The notes beneath the pieces are model-generated. The model saw only the letters and a list, made by a program, of their open reading frames with translations, searched no databases and was not told where the DNA came from. 64,000 nucleotides of DNA from Chelatococcus albus (GTDB lineage Bacteria; Pseudomonadota; Alphaproteobacteria; Rhizobiales; Beijerinckiaceae): the NCBI RefSeq assembly GCF_030067675.1, contig NZ_JASJEV010000001.1, forward strand, positions 634,309-698,308. The letters are read 5' to 3'. Shown here one piece after another: positions 19,693-32,624 of this stretch. Numbering within the stretch: position 1 is the stretch's first letter; the number at the start of each line of letters is the position of its first letter. A program made the position numbers and the translations under genes.

Positions 19693-22377
19693 ATGAAAGT
19701 CGTTGTCGTCGAATCCCCGGCAAAGGCCAAGACGATCAACAAGTACCTCGGCAAGGACTACGAGGTCCTGGCCTCGTTCGGCCACATCCGCGATCTGCCC
19801 GCCAAGGACGGCTCCGTCGATCCCGACGCCGACTTTTCCATGGTCTGGGAGCTGGAGGGCAGCGGCGCCAAGCGCGTCTCCGAGATCGTCAAGGCGGTGA
19901 AGGGGGCCGAGAAGCTCATCCTCGCCACCGACCCGGACCGCGAGGGAGAGGCGATCTCCTGGCACGTCGTCGAGGCGCTCAACCAGAAGAAGGCGCTGAA
20001 GGGCGTGCCGATCGAGCGCGTGACCTTCAACGCCATCACCAAGGATGCCGTCAGCGAGGCCCTGCGCAATCCGCGCGAGATCGACCAGGCGCTCGTCGAC
20101 GCTTACCTTGCCCGCCGCGCGCTCGACTATCTCGTCGGTTTCACCCTCTCGCCCGTTCTCTGGCGCAAGCTGCCGGGCGCCCGCTCGGCGGGCCGCGTGC
20201 AGTCGGTGGCGCTGCGGCTCATCTGCGACCGCGAGCGCGAGATCGAGACCTTCGTGCCGCGCGAATACTGGTCGCTCGTCGCCCTCCTTGCGACGCAGGA
20301 GGGCGCCACCTTCGAGGCGCGGCTCATCGGCGCCGACGGCAGGAAGATCACCCGCCTCGACATCGGCAAGGGCGAGGAGGCCGAGGCCTTCAGGAAGGCG
20401 TTGGAGACGGCCGCCTTCACCGTGGCGAATGTCGAGGCCAGGCCCGCCAGGCGCCACCCGCAGCCGCCCTTCACCACCTCCACCCTGCAGCAGGAGGCCT
20501 CGCGCAAGCTCGGCCTCGCGCCGGCGCGCACCATGCGGATCGCCCAGCGCCTCTACGAGGGGGTGGACATCGGCGGCGAGACGATCGGCCTCATCACCTA
20601 CATGCGTACCGACGGCGTCGACATGGCGCCCGAGGCCGTGGCGGCTGCGCGCCGCGTCATCGGCCGTGAGTTCGGGGACCGCTATGTGCCGGACGCCCCC
20701 CGCAAATACACGACGAAGGCGAAGAACGCGCAGGAGGCGCACGAGGCCATCCGCCCGACGGATCTCGGCCGCCTGCCGCGCGAGGTGGCGCGCCACCTCG
20801 ACGCCGACCAGGCACGGCTCTACGAGCTCATCTGGACGCGCACCATCGCGAGCCAGATGGAATCGGCCGAGTTCGAGCGCACGACCGTCGACATCACCGC
20901 CCGGGCCGGCACCCGTACGCTCGACCTGCGTGCCACCGGCCAGGTCGTCGTCTTCGACGGCTTCCTGAAGCTCTACCAGGAGGGCCGGGACGACGAGGAG
21001 GACGAGGACGGCGGCCACCTGCCGGCGATGAAGGCGGGCGAGGGGCTGACGAAGCGCGAGATCCGGGCGACGCAGCATTTCACCGAGCCGCCGCCGCGCT
21101 TCACCGAGGCGAGCCTCGTCAAGCGCATGGAGGAGCTCGGCATCGGCCGGCCCTCGACCTATGACACCGTGCCCGCCGTGCTGAAGGACCGGGACTACGT
21201 CACGCTCGACAAGAAGCGTCTCGTGCCTCAGGACAAGGGCCGCATCGTCACCGCCTTCCTCGAGAGCTTCTTCCGCCGCTACGTCGAATACGACTTCACC
21301 GCCGATCTCGAGGAGAAGCTCGACCGGGTCTCGAACCACGAGATCGACTGGAAGGCGGTGCTGCGCGACTTCTGGCGCGACTTCATCGCCGCCGTCGAGG
21401 AGACGAAGGGCCTGCGCATGAGCGAGGTCCTCGACGCCCTCAACGAGGAGCTCGGGCCGCACATATTCCCGGCCAGGGCCGACGGGGCCGATCCGCGCAC
21501 CTGCCCGAGCTGCAGCACGGGTCAGCTCTCCCTCAAGCTCGGCAAGTTCGGCGCCTTCGTCGGCTGCTCGAACTATCCCGAATGCCGCTACACGCGCCAG
21601 CTCGCAACGCCCGGCAACGGCGAGGGCGAGGCCGCCGGCGAGAACGGCGGCAACGGCACGCGCGTCCTCGGCACCGATCCAGAGACGGGCCTCGACGTCA
21701 CGCTGCGTGACGGCCGCTTCGGCCCCTACGTGCAGCTTGGCGACGGCGACAAGCCGAAGCGCCAGACCCTGCCGAAGGGCCTCGCCCCGGGTCACGTCGA
21801 TCTCGAGAAGGCGCTGAAGCTCCTGTCCCTGCCGCGGCAGGTTGCCGTCCATCCCGAGACGGGCAAGCCGATCCTTGCCGGCATCGGTCGCTTCGGCCCC
21901 TACGTGCAGCACGAGAAGACCTACGCCAATATCGGCCGCGACGACGATGTGCTCGACATCGGGGCGAACCGGGCGATCGACCTCATCGTCGCCAAGGAAC
22001 AGGGTGGCGGGCGCCGCGGCGGCGCTGATGCCGGTCGCGTTCTGGGCGAGGATCCCGAAAGCGGCAAGCCGATCGCCGTGAAGGCGGGCCGCTACGGCCC
22101 CTACGTTACGGACGGCACAACCCACGCCACCTTGCCGAAGAGCATGGAGGCGGAGGCCGTGACCTTCGAGGAGGCACTGGCGCTCGTGCGGGCCAAGCGC
22201 GCCTCCGGCGTGGCCAGGAAGGGCGCGCGCAAGCCGGCGCCGAAGAAGGCGGAAGCGGCCGAGACGAAGCCGGCCGCCAAGAAGGCATCGGCCGGCAGGG
22301 GGGCTGCGGCGAAGACGCCCGCCAAGAAGGCAACGACCAGGAAGACGACGACCAGGAAGACGGCCGGGGGCGCGTAG
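19693..22377 (+). CDS. topA: DNA topoisomerase I
   Basis: Type IA topoisomerase that relaxes negative supercoils. The 894-residue protein has the TOPRIM domain (VVVESPAKAKTI at the start, LATDPDREGEAISWH), the active-site tyrosine in GLITYMRTDG (~300), one clear C-terminal zinc ribbon (CPSCSTGQLSLKLGKFG then CSNYPEC), a series of GRFGPYVQ-type repeats and a Lys/Ala-rich histone-like tail (KKAxxxKxxAKK). The repeat-plus-lysine tail is usual in alphaproteobacteria. It starts 169 bases after aidB; rnr follows on the same strand beyond the opposing pip gene. Confidence 0.97.
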   Translation: MKVVVVESPAKAKTINKYLGKDYEVLASFGHIRDLPAKDGSVDPDADFSMVWELEGSGAKRVSEIVKAVKGAEKLILATDPDREGEAISWHVVEALNQKKALKGVPIERVTFNAITKDAVSEALRNPREIDQALVDAYLARRALDYLVGFTLSPVLWRKLPGARSAGRVQSVALRLICDREREIETFVPREYWSLVALLATQEGATFEARLIGADGRKITRLDIGKGEEAEAFRKALETAAFTVANVEARPARRHPQPPFTTSTLQQEASRKLGLAPARTMRIAQRLYEGVDIGGETIGLITYMRTDGVDMAPEAVAAARRVIGREFGDRYVPDAPRKYTTKAKNAQEAHEAIRPTDLGRLPREVARHLDADQARLYELIWTRTIASQMESAEFERTTVDITARAGTRTLDLRATGQVVVFDGFLKLYQEGRDDEEDEDGGHLPAMKAGEGLTKREIRATQHFTEPPPRFTEASLVKRMEELGIGRPSTYDTVPAVLKDRDYVTLDKKRLVPQDKGRIVTAFLESFFRRYVEYDFTADLEEKLDRVSNHEIDWKAVLRDFWRDFIAAVEETKGLRMSEVLDALNEELGPHIFPARADGADPRTCPSCSTGQLSLKLGKFGAFVGCSNYPECRYTRQLATPGNGEGEAAGENGGNGTRVLGTDPETGLDVTLRDGRFGPYVQLGDGDKPKRQTLPKGLAPGHVDLEKALKLLSLPRQVAVHPETGKPILAGIGRFGPYVQHEKTYANIGRDDDVLDIGANRAIDLIVAKEQGGGRRGGADAGRVLGEDPESGKPIAVKAGRYGPYVTDGTTHATLPKSMEAEAVTFEEALALVRAKRASGVARKGARKPAPKKAEAAETKPAAKKASAGRGAAAKTPAKKATTRKTTTRKTAGGA

Positions 22378-22399
22378 CCCCCCGTCATCCGCCCTCCCC

Positions 22400-26004
<3,605 letters not shown>

Positions 26005-26026
<22 letters not shown>

Positions 26027-26466
26027 GCGTGACGGCAGGCGCGGGCACCGAGGCGCCGCGCGACTGGTGGACCGCGGTCAGGCGCGGCCTCGCCTGCCGC
26101 TGCCCCGCCTGCGGCCGGGGCCGCGTCTTCGGTCGCTTCCTCAAGGTGGAGCCGCAATGCGCCGCCTGCGGCGAGGAACTGCACCATCACCGCGCCGACG
26201 ACCTGCCGCCCTACCTCGTCATCACCATCGTCGGCCACATCGTCGCAGGCGGCATCCTGGCCGTCGAGACGGCCGTGGAACTCCCCATCTGGCAGCACAT
26301 GGTCGTCTGGCCGCTTCTGACGCTCGCCCTGTGTTTCGGCCTGATGCAGCCGGTCAAGGGCGCCGTTGTCGCCCATCAGTGGGCATTCAGGATGCATGGC
26401 TTCGGCGGCGCGGACGACGAGGAAGCGACATTGCGCCCCCGCACGCTGCAGGAGGTGGCGCGATGA
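26005..26466 (+). CDS. DUF983 family membrane protein
   Basis: A 153-residue protein of the DUF983 family. An N-terminal zinc-ribbon-like pair of CxxC motifs (CRCPACGRG and CAACGEE) is followed by HHRADDLPPYLVI, which is strongly conserved, then two membrane segments and the ending AFRMHGFG. It overlaps the end of rnr by 22 bases and is read through to the NUDIX gene by a 4-base ATGA overlap, so the three genes are one coupled operon. Function unknown; the context suggests an RNA or membrane-related housekeeping role, which is inference only. Confidence 0.88.
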
Positions 26467-27215
26467 GCGCAACGGGCGATCAGCGGACCGCGGCCGAGCG
26501 GCTGAGCGAGGCGCCGCGCGAGCGGCGCTGGCCGAACCAGCGGCCGAAGGACGCCGCCACTTTGGTGGTCATCGACCGCCGTGGCGCCGAGCCCAGGGTG
26601 CTCATGGGCCGCCGCCACGACGGCCACAAGTTCATGCCGGGGAAATTCGTCTTCCCCGGCGGACGCATCGAGGCCGGCGACAGGCAGATGGTGGTCGCAG
26701 GCTCCCTCCATCCGGCCTGCGAGGCACGGCTCATGAGCCGCGTCGTCCGGCCCAGCCTGTCGCGCGCGCGTGCCCTTGCGCTCGCGGCCATCCGTGAAAC
26801 CTTCGAGGAGACCGGCCTGCTCCTCGGCTCGCGCGACTACGGCGCGCCGGAATTCGTGCCCGAAGGCCCCTGGGCGACATTCCGCCGGGAGGGCGTGTTC
26901 CCCGAACTCGACATGCTCCAGTTCGTCGCGCGTGCCATCACGCCGCCGCGTCGGCCCAAGCGCTTCGACACGCGATTCTTCGCGATCGACGCCGAAGCCA
27001 TTGCCGGCGAGGTGGCGGGCGTCATCGGCCCCGAGGCCGAGCTCGTCGAGCTCAAATGGGTGAGCCTGCCGGAGGCTCGCGGGCTCGACCTGCCCGCCAT
27101 CACCCACGTCATCCTCGAGGAGCTGGAGGCGCGCATCGCCAAGGGCTTCCTGCCCGAGCTGCCGGTGCCCTTCTACTATGAGAAGAACGGCCGCTTCGTG
27201 CGCGAGGAGCTGTGA
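26463..27215 (+). CDS. NUDIX hydrolase
   Basis: A 250-residue NUDIX-fold protein. FMPGKFVFPGGRIEAGD is the start of the Nudix box, and RETFEETGLLLG carries the catalytic REXXEEXG core; a ~35-residue insertion separates the two halves, as in other alphaproteobacterial DUF983-linked members. These hydrolyse nucleoside diphosphates linked to another moiety; the specific substrate is not known. It shares an ATGA overlap with the DUF983 gene and lies 120 bases before rpmG. The linkage rnr-DUF983-NUDIX-rpmG is widespread in Rhizobiales. Confidence 0.9.
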   Translation: MSATGDQRTAAERLSEAPRERRWPNQRPKDAATLVVIDRRGAEPRVLMGRRHDGHKFMPGKFVFPGGRIEAGDRQMVVAGSLHPACEARLMSRVVRPSLSRARALALAAIRETFEETGLLLGSRDYGAPEFVPEGPWATFRREGVFPELDMLQFVARAITPPRRPKRFDTRFFAIDAEAIAGEVAGVIGPEAELVELKWVSLPEARGLDLPAITHVILEELEARIAKGFLPELPVPFYYEKNGRFVREEL

Positions 27216-27335
27216 CGCGGCTTGACTTCGCCGGCGAGATGCTGCATCTCCCGCCCACGAACGGCCGGGCTTCCCGGCCCTTTTGCATTCTTCCGCGCGA
27301 CGGGCTGACGACGCCCGGGCCGACGAGGTTCCACG

Positions 27336-27503
27336 ATGGCCAAGGCTACCACGATCAAGATCAAGCTCGTCTCGACCGCCGACACGGGCTATTTCTACGT
27401 GACGAAGAAGAACTCGCGCACGATGACCGAGAAGCTCGCGCTCAAGAAGTACGACCCGGTCGCCAAGAAGCACGTCGAGTTCAAGGAAGCCAAGATCAAG
27501 TGA
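27336..27503 (+). CDS. rpmG: 50S ribosomal protein L33
   Basis: A 55-residue basic ribosomal protein. [23 protein letters not shown]-like sequence and [23 protein letters not shown] match L33 exactly in length and motif. It lacks the zinc-binding cysteines, as do most alphaproteobacterial C-minus L33 copies. It starts at the ATG at 27336 and is last in the rnr operon direction; a strong terminator follows 24 bases after its stop. Confidence 0.97.
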   Translation: MAKATTIKIKLVSTADTGYFYVTKKNSRTMTEKLALKKYDPVAKKHVEFKEAKIK

Positions 27504-27527
27504 CGGCTTCCGCCGCTTGAACGGCGA

Positions 27528-27550
27528 AAGGCGCCGCAAGGCGCCTTTTT
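27528..27550 (+). terminator. Rho-independent terminator of rpmG
   Basis: A perfect 8-bp stem, AAGGCGCC and GGCGCCTT, with a GCAA tetraloop, is followed by a run of T residues. It lies 24 bases after the rpmG stop codon and ends the rnr-DUF983-NUDIX-rpmG transcription unit. Confidence 0.88.
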
Positions 27551-27870
27551 CAGTTTCAGCGACGGTATCAGTGAGGCAAGGCCGCGAATGGTGGCCGGCT
27601 GGGAGCAGCCTCGAGGAGGCCACGTTGGCCGCTCCCAAGCCGGCCGAACCCCACGGGACCCAGGAGATGCGGCGGACCTGAGCATTCCGTAGGGTGGTTC
27701 CGAGGGGGGGCCGGCGCTGGCCGGACCCGCCCTTTCCCCAAAATTATCGCCCTTTGCCGCAAATGCAATCGCATCAGCGGCGGCACGGACGTTAGCACCT
27801 CGTAAAGGTTAAGGACTAGACGAGTCGCACGCAGTGCGGCAGGGCTGCGCGGGCTTGTGAAGCAGGCCGT
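27551..27870. other. Gene-free interval between rpmG terminator and pleD
   Basis: About 320 bases between two convergent units (rpmG rightward, pleD leftward). I find no open reading frame with a ribosome binding site and plausible codon use. It holds the nested hairpin at 27593-27645, another GC-rich imperfect hairpin near 27711-27733 and an AT-rich patch near 27740-27775 that could be a promoter. Confidence 0.5.
27593..27645. repeat. Nested inverted repeat (two-tier hairpin) in a gene-free region
   Basis: The outer arms GGCCGGCTGGGAGC (27593-27606) and GCTCCCAAGCCGGCC (27631-27645) pair over 14 bases with a single-base bulge. Inside the loop, GCCTC (27608-27612) and GAGGC (27616-27620) form a second small hairpin. 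No gene overlaps it. It could be a REP-like extragenic palindrome, a small RNA or a processing site; the single copy seen in this window does not decide between them. Confidence 0.5.
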
Positions 27871-29244
27871 TCAGGCCGCGAGCGCCACGACGCGATTGCG
27901 CCCCTCCTCCTTCGCCCGGTAGAGGGCGAGGTCCGCACGCTTCAGGAGATCGACGGGCCCGGCATCGGCACCTTGCAGGCTGGCGACGCCGATCGAAACC
28001 GTGACGGGAACGGTGCGTGTGCCGCTGTGGACGGCGAAGGGCTGCGACTCGATGCGCTCGCGAATGCGTTCGGCAATGGCGCGCGCGCCGTCCAGCGACG
28101 CGTCCGGCACGACGACGACGAGCTCCTCCCCTCCGAATCGGGCGACGACGTCGATGCCACGGGTATGCAGGCGGACGCGCGTCGCGAATTCGCGCAAGAC
28201 CTCGTCGCCTGCGTCGTGGCCGTAGGTGTCGTTGATCCGCTTGAAGCGATCGAGGTCGAGCACGAGCAGCGACAGGGGCCGTGCCCTGCGGGCCGCGTCG
28301 GCGAAGAGCGAGGCGAGGTGGGCGTCGAGATAGCGCCGGTTGTGCAGCCCTGTGAGCGGATCGGTGATGGCGAGCGCCATGGAGGCCTCGACACTGTCGC
28401 GCAACCGGTCCGCAAAGCGTTTGCGCCGCACCTGCGAGCGCACGCGCGCCACGAGTTCGTTCCGATCCACCGGCCGCATCAGATAGTCGTGCACGCCGAT
28501 GTCGAGGCCGCGCAGGATGCGGCCCTTGTCGTCGGCCTCGGCGAGCATGAGCACGGCGGCATTGCGGGTGCGGTCGAGGGAGCGCAGCTGGCTGCACAGG
28601 CGCAGGCCGTCGAAGCCGGCAAGGTTGAGGCTGACGAGGATGACGTCGTAGTTCTCCTCCGGAGCCCGCTGCAACGCCTGCCCGGGGTCGGGCTCGACAT
28701 CGACGCGGTGGTAGGGCGCGAGCGCCGCCGCGAGCCGGTCGGCCGTGATCGCGCGGTCCTCCACCAGCAGGATGCGCGCGTTCTGCCCCGTCTCGGCGGT
28801 CGCCAGCGCCAGGGGATCGCCGAAGCCGTAATCGCGCGAGGCCATGGCGCGCATGCGCAGCTCGTCGGTGATGGATTTCAGCCGCACGAGGCTGCGCACA
28901 CGGCTGATGAGCGCCACGTCGTCGACAGGCTTCGTCAGGAAATCGTCGGCCCCGGCGTCGAGTCCGCGCAGACGATCGCGCGGCTGGTCCAGCGCCGTGA
29001 CCATGACGACGGGGATATGCGCCGTCATCGGCTCGGTCTTGAGCCGCCGGCACACCTCGAACCCGTCCATGCCCGGCATCATGACGTCGAGGAGAACGAT
29101 GTCGCACGCGTTGCGGGCACAGATGTCGAGGGCCTCGGGGCCACTCTCGGCCGTCAGCACATCGAAATATTCTGCCGACAACCGCGTTTCGAGCAGCTTG
29201 ACGTTCGTGCGGGTGTCGTCGACGACGAGTACTCGCGCGGTCAT
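27871..29244 (-). CDS. pleD: Response regulator diguanylate cyclase PleD
   Basis: PleD makes c-di-GMP and, in Caulobacter, drives pole differentiation. The 457-residue protein is REC-REC-GGDEF. In the first REC, D9, D10 and phospho-acceptor D53 are intact (VLLDVMMPGMDG). In the second REC the phospho-acceptor is replaced by Ser (ILVSLNLAG), as expected for an adaptor domain. The catalytic motif is RFGGEEL, and the inhibitory RxxD site reads RGID just upstream. Start MTARVLVVDDT at 29244. It is 17 bases behind divK, forming the divK-pleD operon known from Caulobacter. Confidence 0.96.
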   Translation of the reverse strand: MTARVLVVDDTRTNVKLLETRLSAEYFDVLTAESGPEALDICARNACDIVLLDVMMPGMDGFEVCRRLKTEPMTAHIPVVMVTALDQPRDRLRGLDAGADDFLTKPVDDVALISRVRSLVRLKSITDELRMRAMASRDYGFGDPLALATAETGQNARILLVEDRAITADRLAAALAPYHRVDVEPDPGQALQRAPEENYDVILVSLNLAGFDGLRLCSQLRSLDRTRNAAVLMLAEADDKGRILRGLDIGVHDYLMRPVDRNELVARVRSQVRRKRFADRLRDSVEASMALAITDPLTGLHNRRYLDAHLASLFADAARRARPLSLLVLDLDRFKRINDTYGHDAGDEVLREFATRVRLHTRGIDVVARFGGEELVVVVPDASLDGARAIAERIRERIESQPFAVHSGTRTVPVTVSIGVASLQGADAGPVDLLKRADLALYRAKEEGRNRVVALAA

Positions 29245-29261
29245 GGGCTGAAGACCCGCTG

Positions 29262-29633
29262 TCAGGCCGCTTCCAGATAGTTGCGGACGGTTTCCAGGAA
29301 CTTGGAGACGGAAATGGGCTTGGAGAGATAGGCCTCGCAACCTCCCTCGCGGATGCGCTCCTCGTCCCCCTTCATGGCGAAGGCCGTGACGGCGATGACG
29401 GGAATGGCCTTGAGATCCTCATCCTCCTTGATCCACTTGGTGACCTCGAGCCCCGACACCTCGGGAAGCTGGATGTCCATGAGGATGAGGTCGGGATGAT
29501 TCGCCCGGGCGAGCTCGATGGCCTCGATGCCGTTGCCGGTCTTCAGCGTCCTGTAGCCGTGCGCTTCGAGAAGGTCGCTGAACAGCTTCATGTTCAGCTC
29601 GTTGTCCTCGACGATCAGAACAGTCTTGGCCAT
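29262..29633 (-). CDS. divK: Single-domain response regulator DivK
   Basis: A 123-residue receiver-domain protein that relays phosphate between polar kinases (PleC, DivJ) and the CtrA pathway. Acidic residues D10 region ([13 protein letters not shown]), phospho-acceptor D53 ([20 protein letters not shown]) and Lys of LSKPIS are all present, and the sequence is nearly the family consensus. The ATG at 29633 begins [11 protein letters not shown]. It is first in the divK-pleD operon and divergent from the DUF3572 gene; the 120-base intergenic region should hold both promoters. Confidence 0.97.
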   Translation of the reverse strand: MAKTVLIVEDNELNMKLFSDLLEAHGYRTLKTGNGIEAIELARANHPDLILMDIQLPEVSGLEVTKWIKEDEDLKAIPVIAVTAFAMKGDEERIREGGCEAYLSKPISVSKFLETVRNYLEAA

Positions 29634-29753
29634 TGACGTGCTCCCCGGCCGTTCGCCGCGTGCCGCCGCGGCGAACCGGCTTCACGTCCCCTCGGCTTCG
29701 GTGGATCATTGGTAGCAACGACCCGTTGACGAAAGGCAAATCCAATCTTCGAC

Positions 29754-30044
29754 ATGCACACCCACCGCAATCTCGACAAGGCCGTGGCCGAAGAGGTCGC
29801 CGTCGCGGCACTCGCCTTTCTCGCCGCCGATACCGAGCGTCTGGGCGGCTTTCTCGCCGCAACGGGGCTCGGCCCGGAGACCATTCGCCGAGCCGCCCGC
29901 GAGCCGGGCTTCCTCGGAGCGGTCCTCGACTACCTGGCAGCCGACGAATCGCTGCTGCTGATGTTCGCCGCGAATCGTGGCCTCGATCCGGCCCTGGTCG
30001 CGCGGGCTCATGCGCTGCTCGGAAGCGGCCATCCCGCAGGCTGA
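29754..30044 (+). CDS. DUF3572 family protein
   Basis: A 96-residue, mostly helical protein of the alphaproteobacterial DUF3572 family: [23 protein letters not shown], then [21 protein letters not shown], then [12 protein letters not shown]. No catalytic motif is seen and the function is unknown. The ATG at 29754 has no obvious binding site. It lies directly upstream of dinB with an 7-base gap and is probably co-transcribed; the divergent neighbour is divK. This order is common in Rhizobiales. Confidence 0.88.
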   Translation: MHTHRNLDKAVAEEVAVAALAFLAADTERLGGFLAATGLGPETIRRAAREPGFLGAVLDYLAADESLLLMFAANRGLDPALVARAHALLGSGHPAG

Positions 30045-30051
30045 AGATGTC

Positions 30052-31341
30052 ATGACCGAAGGGCCGCATCGTTTCCTGTGCCGCGACTGCCTCACGGACC
30101 ATGTCCGCGAGCATGGGGCGCTCGATCGTTGCCCGGCCTGCGGCAGCCCGCGCCTCATCAGCCACCCGGAGCGCGACAGCCTCTCCATCGCCCATGTCGA
30201 CTGCGACGCCTTCTACGCCTCGATCGAGAAGCGGGACGATCCGTCGCTCGCCGACAAGCCGGTCATTGTCGGCGGCGGCAGGCGCGGCGTCGTCTCGACC
30301 GCCTGCTACGTCGCCCGCACCTACGGCGTGAGATCGGCCATGCCGATGTTCAAGGCGCTCAAGGCCTGCCCGGACGCGGTCGTCATTCGCCCGAACATGG
30401 AGAAGTACGTCCGCGTCGGCCGAGAGGTCCGCCGGATGATGCTGGAGCTGACGCCTCTCGTCGAACCGCTGTCGATCGACGAAGCCTTCCTCGACCTCTC
30501 CGGCACCGAGCGCCTGCACCACGCGAGCCCGGCAGCCACGCTCGCGGCATTTGCCCGGCGCGTGGAGACGGAAATCGGCATCACGGTCTCGATCGGTCTC
30601 GCGCCCAACAAGTTCCTCGCCAAGATCGCCTCGGATCTCGACAAGCCCCGCGGCTTCTCCATCATCGGGCGCCGGGAGGCGGCCGATTTTCTCGCCGACA
30701 AGCCCGTCTCCCTCATCCACGGCGTCGGCAAGGTGGCCGAGGAGCGCCTGGCGAAGGCCGGCTTCCGGCGCATTCGCGATCTCAGGGACGCCTGGCCGGA
30801 GCGCCTCACCGCCTTGCTCGGCCGCGAGGGCCCGCGCCTGCATCGCCTCGCCCACGGCATCGACGACCGCATGGTCGACCCTGAACGCGAGACGAAGAGC
30901 ATTTCGGCCGAAACGACCTTCGAGCACGACATCGCCGATCCCGCGGTCCTCGTCCCGATCCTCTGGCGCCTGTCGGAGAAGCTGTCCGCCCGCCTGAAGC
31001 ACGCGGGGCTCGCCGGGCGCACCGTGACGCTCAAGCTGAAGACGGCCGATTTCAGGCTGCGCACGCGTTCGCGCACCCTGCCGGCGACGCAGCTCGCGTC
31101 CCGCCTCTTCGAAGCCGGGCGCGATCTCCTGCAGGCGGAATGCGACGGCACCGCCTTCCGCCTCCTCGGCATCGGCGCGACCGAGATCTGCGCCGCTGAG
31201 GAAGCGGACCTCGGTGATCTCGCCGATCAGGACGTGCGCCGCGCCAGGGACATGGAGCGCGCCGTCGATACCCTGCGCGAACGCTTCGGTGCGGCTGCCG
31301 TGGTCAAGGGCATCGTCTTCAAGAACCGCGAGCCGGACTGA
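30052..31341 (+). CDS. dinB: DNA polymerase IV with N-terminal zinc-finger-like extension
   Basis: Y-family translesion polymerase, 429 residues. The catalytic parts are [34 protein letters not shown] and [14 protein letters not shown], with the catalytic DE pair intact; the fingers/thumb ([29 protein letters not shown]) and little finger follow. Before the polymerase core there are ~40 extra residues with two CxxC pairs (CRDC at 10-13, CPAC at 27-30), which look like a small zinc ribbon. The ATG at 30052 keeps this domain. It is co-directional with DUF3572. Confidence 0.95.
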   Translation: MTEGPHRFLCRDCLTDHVREHGALDRCPACGSPRLISHPERDSLSIAHVDCDAFYASIEKRDDPSLADKPVIVGGGRRGVVSTACYVARTYGVRSAMPMFKALKACPDAVVIRPNMEKYVRVGREVRRMMLELTPLVEPLSIDEAFLDLSGTERLHHASPAATLAAFARRVETEIGITVSIGLAPNKFLAKIASDLDKPRGFSIIGRREAADFLADKPVSLIHGVGKVAEERLAKAGFRRIRDLRDAWPERLTALLGREGPRLHRLAHGIDDRMVDPERETKSISAETTFEHDIADPAVLVPILWRLSEKLSARLKHAGLAGRTVTLKLKTADFRLRTRSRTLPATQLASRLFEAGRDLLQAECDGTAFRLLGIGATEICAAEEADLGDLADQDVRRARDMERAVDTLRERFGAAAVVKGIVFKNREPD

Positions 31342-31501
31342 GCGGCTGCGCATCGGCATGGCCGCAGGTTCCCCGGGGCCGTCGATCAGGCGCCACCGGC
31401 ATGCTGCCCGTAATGGTACAGTAATGTTGCCGATCGAGCGTCGCCCGCTCCTGGGGCGACGGGGCGAGGCGCTGCGTCGCCGCACGCCAACTGGTGCAGA
31501 C

Positions 31502-32545
31502 ATGCCATCGGTCCCCCAATCGTCCGCCGCGGCCGCCGCGCCGCGGGAGTGTTCCGCCGCGCCGTCACGCCGCTCCCGCTCCCTCCTGCTCGCAGAGCGC
31601 AGGCTGGAGCGGTCGCCCGGCTTCCTCGCCGCCGCAGGGCTCGTCTGGGCGCACGCTCGCGCGGTGTTCGCCTCGCAGGGCTGGCGACATGCCCGCTTCT
31701 TCCTGTTGCGATCGCTCTTCGCCCCGCGGACGGTCGCCGCCTGGCTCAGGTTTCTCGACACCTTCGCACGTGCCGAGGGACTAGGCCCACCCCCATCGGA
31801 CCTGCCACCGAAACCGTTGCGCAACTACGCACGCCACGGGCTGCGCCCGGCCGCGCGCGTCGCCCTCCTGTGCGCCCACCACCGCATCGCGGCCGAGGTG
31901 CTGCCCGGGTTGGTGATGGCGTCCCTCTGGAGGGGCCAAGACGTGGAGCTCGGCGCGCTTGCCGGCAAGCGCGGGTGCTACCGCCTGGTCCTCACGCGGG
32001 CCCTGTTCACCCGCCAGGAAGGCGAGCTGACGATCTCACTGCAGGATGCAGTGGACGATCTCCTCCTCGCCAAGATCACCTTCGTCATGGCGCCTCTGCC
32101 GAACGGGCAGGCTTGCCTCGTGATCGGGGGACTGCAGGGGGCGCCACCCGGCGCGCACAAGCACCGGATCGTACAGGCGACGCGTGATCTCTCGGGACTC
32201 CGGCCCAAGGCCGCGGTTCTCCTCGCCGTTCAGGCGTTCGCCGCCGCGGCGGAACTCACCGAAATCCATGCGGTCTCGAACGCCCGGCACATCATCGCCG
32301 GCAAGAGCCGCGGCTACCGTGCCGCCAAGATGCACGCCGACTACGACGCCTTCTGGCTGGAGCGCGGGGGTACGGCCTGCCCGTTCTTCGGCTTCAGGCT
32401 TCCGGTCCTCGATCCAGTGCTCCTGTCGGCAGGCCGGACGGATGCGACCCCTTCCCTCTCCGCGAAGGACAGGCAGCGCCACAGCATTGTCGCCGCCGTC
32501 GCCCGCGCCCTGTCCGCGCCGGCGCTTGCGGGCCCGCGGGGCTGA
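31502..32545 (+). CDS. VirK/YbjX (DUF535) family protein
   Basis: A 347-residue DUF535 protein. The hallmark regions are present: RARFFLLRSLFAPR-like N-terminal helix, YRLVLTRALFTRQEGELTISL, LVIGGLQGAPPGAHKHRIVQATRDLSGLRPK and the C-terminal YDAFWLERGG. Members include Shigella VirK and E. coli YbjX, linked to envelope stress and virulence factor export, but no biochemical activity is established. The ATG at 31502 is one of several in-frame candidates (31430 and 31359 are alternatives). It stands alone, 160 bases after dinB. Confidence 0.88.
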   Translation: MPSVPQSSAAAAAPRECSAAPSRRSRSLLLAERRLERSPGFLAAAGLVWAHARAVFASQGWRHARFFLLRSLFAPRTVAAWLRFLDTFARAEGLGPPPSDLPPKPLRNYARHGLRPAARVALLCAHHRIAAEVLPGLVMASLWRGQDVELGALAGKRGCYRLVLTRALFTRQEGELTISLQDAVDDLLLAKITFVMAPLPNGQACLVIGGLQGAPPGAHKHRIVQATRDLSGLRPKAAVLLAVQAFAAAAELTEIHAVSNARHIIAGKSRGYRAAKMHADYDAFWLERGGTACPFFGFRLPVLDPVLLSAGRTDATPSLSAKDRQRHSIVAAVARALSAPALAGPRG

Positions 32546-32624
32546 CGCCGGCGGCGGCGGGCCGGGAGGAGGCGGCGCGCGGGGCGGCCCCGCCGCCAGG
32601 CCGGAGCGGCCGTGCCGGCATTCG

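Noticed and set aside
19651-22125. An 824-codon open frame antisense to topA.
   Set aside because: It mirrors topA, whose catalytic motifs are intact on the plus strand, and has no start signal or recognisable domain.
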